The notes: a model not told the origin generated them from the letters alone. Positions 46,008 to 54,112 are shown, counted from the first letter of the stretch. The stretch: DNA of 64,000 bases from D2472 sp964275585 (GCA_964275585.1 CAXYCJ010000002.1:33154-97153); one strand, 5' to 3'. Made by a program: numbers and translations.

Positions 46008-46876
46008 AAATTGGCATGACCCTCCCGGTCATGGAACCTGGCTTGACTCGCAAAGATCTTGAGAACTGGACCAAAGAGATTGATAACGGTCCATGGTCTC
46101 ACATAGCACTCGGCGAAAGAATTGTTTTCTCAAACCCTGAATTTGTCTCAACCTTAAGTGCAGTTGCAGCTTGGACTAAGCGAGTTGAGATAATTGCAAC
46201 TATTTCAGTTTTAACAATGCATGATCCAATTCTAAGCGCTAAACAATTTGCTACCATTGATATGCTTTCTGAAGGAAGATTCACTTTAGGAGTTGGTGTT
46301 GGCGGTAGAGAAGAGGATTACAAAGCCATAGGTGCTAATTGGTCTGAAAGAAGATGGAGGCTATTAGAAGAAAAAATTAAAATTATGCAATCAATCTGGT
46401 CAAAAGAATTTCATCTAGAATTAGGACCTGAGACTTTCTCGAACAATGGACCAGAAATTCTTGCTGGTGCTGTGGGACCAAAGGCCATGCAAATGTCAGC
46501 AAATTTTTCAGACGGTTTAGCAGGTTTTTCATTTAATGCAGACATCAATGAGATTAAAGATTCTTTTCAGCGCGTCATTAAGGCATTCAAAAGTACCAAT
46601 AAATCTCCTCGACTCGTTACAAGTTTCTGGTTTGGATTGGGCAAAAATTCACGTGAAGATATTCAAATTCATTTAAAGAGGTATTTAGGTTGGATGGGCG
46701 ATGACCTAGCCTTAGAACTGTCTAAGAAAGCTGGTTTAGCAGGCAGTGAAAGAAATTTGATAAAGTTTTTGCAAGAAATTGAAGCTGTTGGAGCAAGTGA
46801 TGTAATTTTGGTACCAACATCTAAAAATATTGAGCAACTCAGAATGGCAGAAGAAATAATAACGTCTTTCAAATAA
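46004..46876 (+). CDS. Luciferase-like (LLM) flavin or F420-dependent oxidoreductase
   Basis: A TIM-barrel protein of 290 residues with MKIGMTLPVMEPGLTRKDLE, LSAVAAWTKRVEIIATISVLTMHDPILSAKQFATIDMLSEGRFTLGVGVGGREEDYKAIG and RRWRLLEEKIKIMQSIW, the general LLM pattern. The group includes FMN monooxygenases and F420-dependent enzymes; no F420 biosynthesis gene is in the window. It is translationally coupled to hsaF, so it may act on a steroid intermediate. I cannot say which reaction. Confidence 0.8.
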   Translation: MKIGMTLPVMEPGLTRKDLENWTKEIDNGPWSHIALGERIVFSNPEFVSTLSAVAAWTKRVEIIATISVLTMHDPILSAKQFATIDMLSEGRFTLGVGVGGREEDYKAIGANWSERRWRLLEEKIKIMQSIWSKEFHLELGPETFSNNGPEILAGAVGPKAMQMSANFSDGLAGFSFNADINEIKDSFQRVIKAFKSTNKSPRLVTSFWFGLGKNSREDIQIHLKRYLGWMGDDLALELSKKAGLAGSERNLIKFLQEIEAVGASDVILVPTSKNIEQLRMAEEIITSFK

Positions 46877-46909
46877 CTTGAAAGTTTTGTAATAAAAATT
46901 GACAAATGC

Positions 46910-46932
46910 AATCAACCTGATACTCGTTGATT
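46910..46932. promoter_or_regulatory. Inverted repeat AATCAAC-N9-GTTGATT in the promoter gap of the Rieske genes
   Basis: Perfect seven-base arms at 46910-46916 and 46926-46932 lie in the 112-base gap before the Rieske gene. TATAAT at 46947-46952 is a good -10 match 15 bases downstream, with only weak -35 candidates that the repeat would overlap. This suggests an operator controlling a second promoter inside the cluster. The two Lrp/AsnC regulators encoded three genes downstream are possible binders, but the half-site gives no proof. Confidence 0.4.
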
Positions 46933-46988
46933 AATTTGGCTATTTATATAATAGTAAATATTAGATTAAAGAATATTGGGAGAATATT

Positions 46989-47426
46989 TTGACTAATCCA
47001 GAGTTAATAGCGCCTGAGCTTCCAGAGCAAAGAGATCCTTTGGCAAGCGACCTTGAATCAGGGTGGTACAAAGTTGCTGAAAGTAACCAAATCAGTATCA
47101 AAGAAGCTATTCAAGTTAAAGATTTTCCAACTCAAATAGTTGTTTGGCGAGGCGAGGATAAGTCTGTCAGAGCATTAGATTTGTATTGCAAACATATGGG
47201 TGCAGCTCTTGCGTGTGGCGAAGTCGATGGTAATAGCATTAGATGTCCATTTCATTCATGGCGATGGGCAGGAACAGGGGTTTGTGATGAAATCCCATAT
47301 GCAAAAAATATACCTGCAAAAGCTATTACTCGCTCTTGGATAATCAATGAGGTTGATGGAGTAGTTTATGTGTGGTTCGATAAAAATGATAAGCCTGCAG
47401 ATCCAGAAGGAAAAAGGTTTAATTAA
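46989..47426 (+). CDS. Rieske [2Fe-2S] subunit, KshA-like N-terminal half as a separate protein
   Basis: A 145-residue protein with the complete Rieske ligands Cys67-x-His69 (LYCKHMGAALACGEV) and Cys86-x-x-His89 (IRCPFHSWRWAGTGVCDEIPYA). The stretch CKHMGAAL...CPFHSWRWAGTG resembles the Rieske domain of 3-ketosteroid 9-alpha-hydroxylase KshA (CRHMGGDL, CPFHDWRWGG). After VYVWFDKNDKPADPEG, the point where KshA continues into its catalytic domain, the protein stops. Translation starts at TTG 46989 with GGGAGA at 46978-46983. The catalytic half is encoded by the next gene, 16 bases on. Electron donor protein is not in the window. Confidence 0.85.
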   Translation: MTNPELIAPELPEQRDPLASDLESGWYKVAESNQISIKEAIQVKDFPTQIVVWRGEDKSVRALDLYCKHMGAALACGEVDGNSIRCPFHSWRWAGTGVCDEIPYAKNIPAKAITRSWIINEVDGVVYVWFDKNDKPADPEGKRFN

Positions 47427-47442
47427 TAATTAGGAGAAAATA

Positions 47443-48288
47443 ATGAGTGATTTACCAGATAGGTTTCCTAGAGGATGGTTTGTACTTGGCCATCAGAGAG
47501 ATTTTCCAATTGGAGAGAAAAAAACCATCTATGGTTTTAATAGAAAAATTCAAGTAGAGAGACTTGCAGATAGCTCAATTAACTTCGATGCTGGTCAAGG
47601 GGAAGTATGGCCAATATTAGAGCAGAATCAAATGGTAATGATTTGGCATGATGTTGAGAAAGGAAATCCGGACTTTTATCCTGAAAAAATTGATGCTTGC
47701 TATTCAGATGAATGGTCTGATTACGGCATGGCTAGCTTTTTTGTTAAAAATAATTGTAGAGAGCTTATAGATAATATGGCGGATAAGGGGCACTTTGGTC
47801 CAGTTCACCAAGCCCCCTTTGAGGGCTTTTGGAATGAGGCCAAAGACCATACTTACACTCAGGAAATGACAGCAGATAGCCCAATTCTTGGAAGAGATTT
47901 ATTTTCTCAAGCAACATATGAGGGCCCGGCATATATGACAACATATATGAGCGCTATACATGATGGTCATAAGGTTGAAAGCAGGCTTGCTGTTACACAT
48001 ATCCCATTAACCTTGACCTCATTCCAGATTAATTTTGGTGTCATGGTTAAAAAAGTACCTGGCATGTCAGCAGAAGATGAGGCTGCATTTATTCAGGGCT
48101 ATATTGATGCAAATAATTTTGCTTTTGGCCAAGATGTTGCGATCTGGGAAAATAAAATTTATATCCCAGATCCTATTGTTTGTGATGGAGATGGCCCCTT
48201 GCATAAATTGCGAAAGTGGTACGGTCAATTTCTTGTCAACAAAAGGGATATCCCTGCAGGTCTTGATTTAGAAAAAAGAGCATTCTAA
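47443..48288 (+). CDS. KshA-like catalytic subunit lacking the Rieske cluster
   Basis: A 281-residue protein with a short KshA-like start (LPDRFPRGWFVLG) but no C-x-H or C-x-x-H pair: the cluster loops are deleted while flanking strands remain (YGFNRKIQV and MVMIWHDVEKGNPDF). The C-terminal catalytic domain retains the mononuclear iron site: NCRELIDNMADKGHFGPVHQ gives His117 and His122, with Asp114 in the bridging position, and Asp231 in GQDVAIWENK matches the third ligand. LHKLRKWYGQF is close to KshA's YQLRRWYEQF. It should need the Rieske protein encoded just upstream. RBS TAGGAG precedes ATG 47443. 9-alpha-hydroxylation is inferred; another steroid hydroxylation is possible. Confidence 0.8.
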   Translation: MSDLPDRFPRGWFVLGHQRDFPIGEKKTIYGFNRKIQVERLADSSINFDAGQGEVWPILEQNQMVMIWHDVEKGNPDFYPEKIDACYSDEWSDYGMASFFVKNNCRELIDNMADKGHFGPVHQAPFEGFWNEAKDHTYTQEMTADSPILGRDLFSQATYEGPAYMTTYMSAIHDGHKVESRLAVTHIPLTLTSFQINFGVMVKKVPGMSAEDEAAFIQGYIDANNFAFGQDVAIWENKIYIPDPIVCDGDGPLHKLRKWYGQFLVNKRDIPAGLDLEKRAF

Positions 48289-48312
48289 TTCTGTTATAGA
48301 AAATTTAACGCG

Positions 48313-48780
48313 GTGAAAATTTCTCTTGATGATCTAGATCATAAGATTCTTGAAATTTTACAACAAGATGGTCGTGCCCCAGCTAAATATATTGCAGAAC
48401 AGTTATCTATTAACGAAGTTACCGTTAGCAAACGATTAAGCAAAATTATTGATGGAGGCTTTTGTAAGATTATTGCCATAGCAGATTTCGAAAAATGCGG
48501 ATTTGAGCATCTCTTACCAGTAGGGATAAGAGTGCAAGGTGACAAATTAGAAGAAGTTGCAGATATTCTTTCTCATCTTGATGAGGTATTTAGCGTTAAT
48601 GCTGTTAGTGGAATTCAAGACATAGAGATACTTTGCGCAACCAAAACATTGCATGAAACAAAAGTATTCTTAGATGAGACGTTGCCATCAATTGTAGGCA
48701 TTAAAAGCATTGCTCCTGCCATTGCATCTAATGTATATAAGTTTGAAACTGACTGGACACCTTTTGCAAATGAAGCTTGA
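48313..48780 (+). CDS. Lrp/AsnC family transcriptional regulator
   Basis: A 155-residue regulator with an N-terminal winged helix (LDDLDHKILEILQQDGRAPAKYIAEQLSINEVTVSKRLSKIIDGG) and a C-terminal RAM domain (residues about 75-150). It starts at GTG 48313 and its last 11 bases overlap a second regulator of the same family. The effector and targets are unknown; since it lies inside the steroid cluster between the oxygenase and fadD3 genes it probably senses a steroid-derived CoA ester or acid, which is inference. Confidence 0.88.
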   Translation: MKISLDDLDHKILEILQQDGRAPAKYIAEQLSINEVTVSKRLSKIIDGGFCKIIAIADFEKCGFEHLLPVGIRVQGDKLEEVADILSHLDEVFSVNAVSGIQDIEILCATKTLHETKVFLDETLPSIVGIKSIAPAIASNVYKFETDWTPFANEA

Positions 48781-49225
48781 TCAAACAGATAAGAAAATTA
48801 TTCAACTTCTAGGTGCTGATGCGAGAATGTCAAACAATCAAATGGCAAAAGTAATAGGTGTTACTGAAGGAACGGTTCGCAATAGAATACAAAAGCTGAT
48901 TGAAAATAAAATTATTAAAATATCCGTAATTAATAATATTAATCGAATGGATAACCCAGCTTTGGCTTTTGTTGGTTTAGATGTAGAAACTCGATCAAAA
49001 GATTCGGTCGCTAAGGCCTTATCAAAAATGAAAGAAGTTAGATTTGTATCTACTTTAATCGGCCGACATGATTTGATGGCATTTATTCTTGCTGAGGATA
49101 TTTCTAAGCTTTCAAAAGTTTTGTATGAGGAGATTTCTTCGCTTCCAGGAGTTAGGTTCTCAGAATCATCAATTGGCTTAAAATATTATAAATATGATTA
49201 TCGGTGGGCTAGGATACTAGATTGA
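48770..49225 (+). CDS. Second Lrp/AsnC family transcriptional regulator
   Basis: A 151-residue Lrp/AsnC protein with MKLDQTDKKIIQLLGADARMSNNQMAKVIGVTEGTVRNRIQKLIENKIIK as the DNA-binding domain and a RAM domain ending GLKYYKYDYRWARI. The frame is open to 48710, but the ATG at 48770 gives the family's typical start and overlaps the previous regulator by 11 bases. The two proteins are clearly diverged paralogues. Tight overlap suggests 1:1 synthesis and possible hetero-oligomers. It is linked to fadD3 by a TTGA overlap. Confidence 0.88.
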   Translation: MKLDQTDKKIIQLLGADARMSNNQMAKVIGVTEGTVRNRIQKLIENKIIKISVINNINRMDNPALAFVGLDVETRSKDSVAKALSKMKEVRFVSTLIGRHDLMAFILAEDISKLSKVLYEEISSLPGVRFSESSIGLKYYKYDYRWARILD

Positions 49226-50769
49226 ATACTTTAGATTATTTAACCATTCCTGATCTAGTAAAGTTTCAGGCAGATAAGTTTTTAGATAAGCCAGCGCTCG
49301 TATCTGCAAATGAAATATTATCATTTGAACAACTTGATATCTTTTCAACAAATATTGCTACTCATTTAATAAATTTAGGTATTTCCAAGGGAGATAGAGT
49401 TGCCTTGTGGGCTCCTAACATGAATGAATGGGTTATAGCTGCAGTTGGCACTCATAAAGCTGGTGGAGCGATTGTTCCCATCAACACCAGAATGAAGGGA
49501 AAAGAAGCTGCTTACATTCTTAATAATTCAGGAGCTAAAGTTCTTTTTAGTGTTACAACATTTCTTGATACAGACTATTTTTCATTGCTAAAAAATGAGA
49601 ATTTACCTCACCTAGAGCATCAAATTGCCCTAGATGCATTTGAGCCGCTGCAAGATCAAATTAGCTTTTCTTCTATAAAAGAGCAGGGATTAGATTTAGA
49701 TCTGCCGATCATCAATGCAGACGATATGGCAGATATTATTTTTACTTCCGGTACCACTGGCAAGCCAAAAGGAGTTGTTACTTCACATCTTCAAAACATT
49801 AAGGTATTTGATTATTGGTCCTCATATGTAGGTTTAACTCAACATGATAGATATTTAATAGTTAATCCTTTTTTTCATACCTTTGGTTATAAAGCTGGCT
49901 GGTTAGCATCCCTTATGAGAGGTGCAACAGCCTATCCTTGCCCAGTATTTGATGCAGATCAGATTATCAGAACAATTGCTCAACATAAAATATCAATGTT
50001 GCCAGGACCACCTACTCTCTATCAATCCATCCTAGCAAGCAATGAGCTAGGCAACTCAGATATTTCTTCTTTAAGGTTAGGTGTAACAGGCGCAGCCTCA
50101 ATACCCGTTCAACTTATAAAGGATATGAAAGAGCAATTAGGTTTTGAAACAGTCATCACTGCATATGGATTAACGGAAAGCACTGGAGTTGTAACAATGT
50201 GTAGTCCGGTTGATGACTATGAAACCATAGCGACCACCTCAGGCTGCGCAATTGCAGGTGTTGAACTGAAATGTGTAGATACAGATAACAATAAAGTTCT
50301 AGCAGGAGAGCCTGGTGAAATTTTGGTGAAAGGCTACAACATCACACAAGGTTATTTTAATGATCCTAAAGCTACTCAAGAAGCTATCGATGAGGATGGC
50401 TGGTTGCATACAGGAGATATTGGCATTCTTGATGATCGTGGATATATTAAAATCACTGATAGAAGCAAAGACATGTTTATTGTGGGTGGATTTAATGCAT
50501 ATCCTGCTGAGATAGAGAATATCCTTTGTGATCATCCTGCAATCTCTCAAGCTGCGGTAATAGGAATTGCAGATGAAAGAATGGGAGAGGTTGCTAAAGC
50601 TTTTATTATTTTAAAACCGAATCAAAGTTTAGAAGAAGATTCTCTTCTTCAATGGTCTAAAGAGAATATGGCCAATTACAAGGTTCCCAGAGAAATAAAA
50701 TTTGTTGAAGAACTGCCCACTAATGCTGCTGGAAAAGTCATGAAATATCTTTTAAAGGAGATTTCTTGA
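49222..50769 (+). CDS. fadD3: FadD3-like acyl-CoA synthetase (HIP-CoA ligase)
   Basis: An AMP-forming acyl-CoA ligase of 515 residues. Motifs: IIFTSGTTGKPKGV (P-loop), AYGLTE, GWLHTGDIG and the catalytic Lys in AAGKVMK. The stretches VNPFFHTFGYKAGWLASLMRGA and ISMLPGPPTLYQSIL closely follow mycobacterial FadD3 as I recall it, which activates HIP, the C/D ring remnant. It starts at TTG 49222 overlapping the regulator stop (TTGA). The next gene begins with another TTGA overlap. Confidence 0.87.
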   Translation: MNTLDYLTIPDLVKFQADKFLDKPALVSANEILSFEQLDIFSTNIATHLINLGISKGDRVALWAPNMNEWVIAAVGTHKAGGAIVPINTRMKGKEAAYILNNSGAKVLFSVTTFLDTDYFSLLKNENLPHLEHQIALDAFEPLQDQISFSSIKEQGLDLDLPIINADDMADIIFTSGTTGKPKGVVTSHLQNIKVFDYWSSYVGLTQHDRYLIVNPFFHTFGYKAGWLASLMRGATAYPCPVFDADQIIRTIAQHKISMLPGPPTLYQSILASNELGNSDISSLRLGVTGAASIPVQLIKDMKEQLGFETVITAYGLTESTGVVTMCSPVDDYETIATTSGCAIAGVELKCVDTDNNKVLAGEPGEILVKGYNITQGYFNDPKATQEAIDEDGWLHTGDIGILDDRGYIKITDRSKDMFIVGGFNAYPAEIENILCDHPAISQAAVIGIADERMGEVAKAFIILKPNQSLEEDSLLQWSKENMANYKVPREIKFVEELPTNAAGKVMKYLLKEIS

Positions 50770-51740
50770 GAATAGTAATTTCAGAAGATACTAACAAATT
50801 TTATCGATCTAATCTCTTATCAATTGATTCTTCCATGGAGATTATTTCTTTAAATCCTGAGGATTCAACTAATCCCTCATGGGAATCTATTCCTGCATCA
50901 GATGCTTTTTTTATGTCTTATCAATTTTTATTTGCGGCAAGAGATAACCCAGAAATATTTGATCCTTTGTTAGATTTATCTAAACGCATGAAGTTCATTC
51001 AAAGTGGTTTTGCAGGAATGGATTCTCCAATCTTGCAAGCAATTCTAAAAGAAAAAAATATTCTGATTGCCAATGCTAGTAGCATATATGCAATCCCCAT
51101 TGCTCACTATGTTTTCTCGCAGATTTTAAGGTGGAACAAGAGAATAGATCAACATATAGAATTACAGCAATCCAAGAGCTGGATTCCCTCAGGTGGAGAT
51201 GGTGAACTTACAGATAAAACCTTGGTAATTCTTGGCTATGGAGGCATTGGCAAACAAGTGGCTAAGTTAGGCAAAGCTTTTGGCATGAGGGTAACTGGAA
51301 TTAAGCGCAATCCAGTAGATGACGAGCATGCTGATGAAGTTTTAGGATTGGATCAGTTTGAGGCATTGCTTCCTTTGACTGATTACTTGGTGCTTGCTTT
51401 ACCCGATAGTGCTCAAACCAGAGATATGATCAATGCGGATATTCTAAAAAAACTTAATAACTCAGCTATGTTAATTAACGTAGGTCGAGGTAGCGCAATT
51501 AATGAACAAGACCTTGCAGAGGCACTCAATAATGAGCAAATTTCTGCGGCTGCATTGGATACTACGAAGAATGAACCTCTTGAGAATTCCTCTTCCCTTT
51601 GGACAGCTAGGAATTGCTTTATTTCAGCCCATGATTCAGCACATTCATTATTATCAATACCTAGAGCCTTCAATCTATTCTTTGAAAATATTAAAAATAT
51701 TAAAAATGGTAAATCAATAAAAAATCTTTACTCAGAGTGA
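50766..51740 (+). CDS. D-isomer specific 2-hydroxyacid dehydrogenase
   Basis: A 324-residue NAD-dependent enzyme with GYGGIGKQVAKLGKAFGM (Rossmann), LPLTDYLVLALPDSAQTRDMINADILKKLNNSAMLINVGRGSAINEQDL and the Asp/His region (SAHDSA). It begins at TTG 50766, overlapping the fadD3 stop; AAAGGAG at 50754-50760 with five bases spacing supports this start. It is the last gene of the cluster. An imperfect inverted repeat spans its stop codon (51725-51743). A role in steroid breakdown is not obvious; it could handle a 2-hydroxy acid product. The usual NAD-family catalytic His is within ISAHDSAHS. Confidence 0.8.
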   Translation: MRIVISEDTNKFYRSNLLSIDSSMEIISLNPEDSTNPSWESIPASDAFFMSYQFLFAARDNPEIFDPLLDLSKRMKFIQSGFAGMDSPILQAILKEKNILIANASSIYAIPIAHYVFSQILRWNKRIDQHIELQQSKSWIPSGGDGELTDKTLVILGYGGIGKQVAKLGKAFGMRVTGIKRNPVDDEHADEVLGLDQFEALLPLTDYLVLALPDSAQTRDMINADILKKLNNSAMLINVGRGSAINEQDLAEALNNEQISAAALDTTKNEPLENSSSLWTARNCFISAHDSAHSLLSIPRAFNLFFENIKNIKNGKSIKNLYSE

Positions 51741-51784
51741 AGAGAGTATTGAATGACATACGATACTTTTGCAAACCATTAGCG

Positions 51785-51798
51785 ACTATTGAGTGGGA
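51785..51798. repeat. Direct repeat copy 1 (ACTATTGAGTGGGA)
   Basis: The 14-base sequence here recurs exactly at 52648-52661, and both copies are followed within about 20 bases by TCGTTAT. The two copies flank the small lipoprotein gene. The 297-base gap (51741-52037) holds this repeat, a palindrome at the end of the dehydrogenase gene and probably the lipoprotein promoter; nothing else was recognised. Confidence 0.45.
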
Positions 51799-52037
51799 GT
51801 GAAAAGTCGTTATAAACAATAACTTACCTGTGACACAATTTGTCAAAGCAACGGAAGAATGCGGGTTTTAGAGCATTAAAAACAAACTTATGACTTTCAA
51901 TAGCAGCCTAATTTGTAACCCTTTAGTTGTTACTTAGCTGCTTATTAAACCAAGCAAAATAATGTATTAGTTAATACATTTTCATTTTTTTGTAAAATCA
52001 GTTACCGTTTACTAGAAATTTTAATAAAGGAGTGATT

Positions 52038-52589
52038 ATGAAAAATATTATTTTAGCCATCACGGTTTTGGGTCTATCAGCTTGTGGAAGTTCAGTAATG
52101 GAGTGTAATGATGAAGGTGTAACGTCATTAGTCTCAGAGCTTGCTATTGATATTTATAATGAAGAAAACAATCCAAAAGGAGTTTCAGCACTGTGCAATC
52201 AATTTAATACTAGTATGCTCTCCATACAAGGTGTAGATTGTTCTGTTTTATACGGTAAAATGTACTCTGATATTTTTTATGCTGATCAAGTAAAAGTGAC
52301 ATCAGTGCGAACCACCTCTTCAAGTGAAAGTGGTATCCAATACTGTGCTGCAGATTTAGAATATATTTTTAATGATAGAGATATGGTTTCCTTGGTAAAG
52401 AACTATTTTATTAATGCCTCTATTAGCGAAGAACTAAGAAAAGATCTTACAGATTCACTTACACCATTATGGAAAGAGGCTTTTGAAGCAACTACTGTTA
52501 TGACATCTGGCGCCTATGATGTTCAGGTAACTGATGATGGCGAGTCTTTTTATGTAAATCTTGAAATAGATGAGATACCAATCCTGTAG
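52038..52589 (+). CDS. Small lipoprotein of unknown function
   Basis: A 183-residue secreted protein: MKNIILAITVLGLSACGSS is a lipoprotein signal with lipobox LSAC. The rest has no domain that I recognise. It contains several cysteines (VMECND, ALCNQF, VDCSVLY, QYCAADL) that could form disulfides. The frame is open to GTG 52032, but AAAGGAG at 52026-52032 points to the ATG at 52038. A regulated promoter is unclear. It is flanked by the direct repeats. Confidence 0.75.
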   Translation: MKNIILAITVLGLSACGSSVMECNDEGVTSLVSELAIDIYNEENNPKGVSALCNQFNTSMLSIQGVDCSVLYGKMYSDIFYADQVKVTSVRTTSSSESGIQYCAADLEYIFNDRDMVSLVKNYFINASISEELRKDLTDSLTPLWKEAFEATTVMTSGAYDVQVTDDGESFYVNLEIDEIPIL

Positions 52590-52647
52590 TACAAACTAAA
52601 TTTTCATACCCTTTATCCTCTTTTTTATAAGGGCTTCAAATTGTGCA

Positions 52648-52661
52648 ACTATTGAGTGGGA
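52648..52661. repeat. Direct repeat copy 2 (ACTATTGAGTGGGA)
   Basis: The second exact copy of the 14-base sequence at 51785-51798. It lies in the gap between the lipoprotein and the convergent serine hydrolase gene, just after that gene's stop. Similar flanking bases continue (AA.AA...TCGTTAT), so the repeat is longer but imperfect. Confidence 0.45.
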
Positions 52662-52666
52662 ATAAA

Positions 52667-53872
52667 CTACGAATCGTTATTTGCTATAGCCCTTAAAAAT
52701 TCCAGTGTTTCAAATTCACTTTCAACACTTGCAAGCTCTGAAGTTCCATAAATACTATTAGCAGATAGCTTCACAATTACCATATTTGATTTTGGAGCTA
52801 CATAAATAAATTGGTTGTACACACCAATTGCCGTAAATTCACCTTCATCACCCTCAGGTATCCACCACTGATAACCGTATCCCATTGGGTAGTCTGAAAG
52901 CGGATTATCCCCTGGCAGTAGATGTGGCGCGTCAGGAGTGATAGAGTCTTTCACCCAAGATTGAGGCACAATTTGTTTGCCGTTAAGCTTGCCACCTAAC
53001 CGATATAGTTCCCCAAATTTTGCATAATCTCTTGCTGTTGCATTTAATCCTGCAAACGCCATTTCCATGCCTTCAGAGTCTAGCAACCAATAACTTTCAT
53101 CCATAGCACCCATCGGATGCCAAAGCATTTCAGTCATGTAACTGGTAATTGATTGCCCTGTTGCACGATTTAATAGCATCCCAAGGGCTTGAGTATCCAT
53201 GGAATTATAATGATTTTTAGATCCAGGCTCGAAGTCATTACTTAAAGTTTGAATAAAGTCATCGAACGAGCCACCTAAGGCAAATATTTTAGACCATCGC
53301 CTAATATCTGATTCAGGATCACTATAATCTTCATCCCACGATGCACCCGAAGACATTTGCAGAACATCTTTAATTCGCACATTGTTATAAGGTGAGTTTT
53401 TTAATTCTGGAACATAATCTGATATTGCTTCTTCGATATTATTGATATGACCATCCCTTATAGCTATCCCAATAAGAGCAGAGATGAAGCTTTTAGCAAC
53501 TGACATGGACATCCATTGAGTTGTTTCCCCGCCAGTTAACCAATACTGTTCAAATTGAATTTTTCCATCTTTCAGCACCAATAAGGCGCTAGTATCTGTG
53601 CGCTCTATAAAGCTCTGAGTTTCAATCTCTGCATCACTAAAATTAAAACTGATTGGTAAAGATATAGATTTGTTGGATGTGAAGTTTATTGGAGCTGGCG
53701 AGGGTGATAATGTTGATGAATCAATATAATTATAGAAATTACTAAAATTTTCATATTGCTCAGCACCCGAAAACAATGTGTTTACAACCGTAACCCGAGT
53801 GTAAAGATCTTTATACGTAAACACGACAATCACAAGAATGATTGCAAGCAGCCCAAGTATTTTTTTAACCAT
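52667..53872 (-). CDS. Serine hydrolase of the beta-lactamase class C/penicillin-binding family
   Basis: A 401-residue membrane-anchored protein: an N-terminal hydrophobic segment (LGLLAIILVIVVF) then a beta-lactamase-like domain with S-V-A-K at 124-127 (SMSVAKSF), the YxN-type HYNSMDTQALG and the C-terminal HxG-like region weakly kept. Such proteins are mostly esterases or peptidases (LACTB-like, EstB-like) and not antibiotic resistance enzymes. The frame is open to TTG 53884; ATG 53872 with GGAG about seven bases upstream (reading the minus strand) is preferred. It lies 17 bases downstream of tRNA-Arg on the same strand. Confidence 0.82.
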   Translation of the reverse strand: MVKKILGLLAIILVIVVFTYKDLYTRVTVVNTLFSGAEQYENFSNFYNYIDSSTLSPSPAPINFTSNKSISLPISFNFSDAEIETQSFIERTDTSALLVLKDGKIQFEQYWLTGGETTQWMSMSVAKSFISALIGIAIRDGHINNIEEAISDYVPELKNSPYNNVRIKDVLQMSSGASWDEDYSDPESDIRRWSKIFALGGSFDDFIQTLSNDFEPGSKNHYNSMDTQALGMLLNRATGQSITSYMTEMLWHPMGAMDESYWLLDSEGMEMAFAGLNATARDYAKFGELYRLGGKLNGKQIVPQSWVKDSITPDAPHLLPGDNPLSDYPMGYGYQWWIPEGDEGEFTAIGVYNQFIYVAPKSNMVIVKLSANSIYGTSELASVESEFETLEFLRAIANNDS

Positions 53873-53889
53873 TTTTTTCTCCAAAATAA

Positions 53890-53964
53890 TGGTGCCCTCT
53901 GCAGGAATCGAACCTGCAACTAATCCTTAGGAGGGATCTGTTATATCCATTTAACTAAGAAGGC
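53890..53964 (-). tRNA. tRNA-Arg (anticodon CCU)
   Basis: Read on the minus strand, the 75-base RNA has acceptor GCCTTCT pairing with AGAGGGC, discriminator A and encoded CCA. The anticodon loop CTCCTAA with anticodon CCT corresponds to + strand 53929-53931. The T-arm has TTCGATT. It reads AGG. It is followed by the serine hydrolase gene; its own promoter should lie between 53965 and 54112. Confidence 0.95.
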
Positions 53965-54112
53965 AAATCTATAACAAATCTTTTAAAAAAAAGACATCCA
54001 ATATTTTAATCTATTTAATTAGCCAGTAGTTAAATTGTGAATTTGGATAATTATATAAGACTGTATTATTCTATTTAAGTAAATTAATTTTTAATCTAAG
54101 GGGGTTATTTAT

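Noticed and set aside
52596..52640. Imperfect hairpin CCCTTTAT/ATAAGGG after the lipoprotein gene as a terminator.
   Set aside because: The stem has a bulge and the T-run lies in the loop and not after the stem.
52667..53872. Antibiotic resistance beta-lactamase.
   Set aside because: Only the SxxK and YxN motifs of the wider serine hydrolase family are present; the context and membrane anchor fit an esterase or peptidase.
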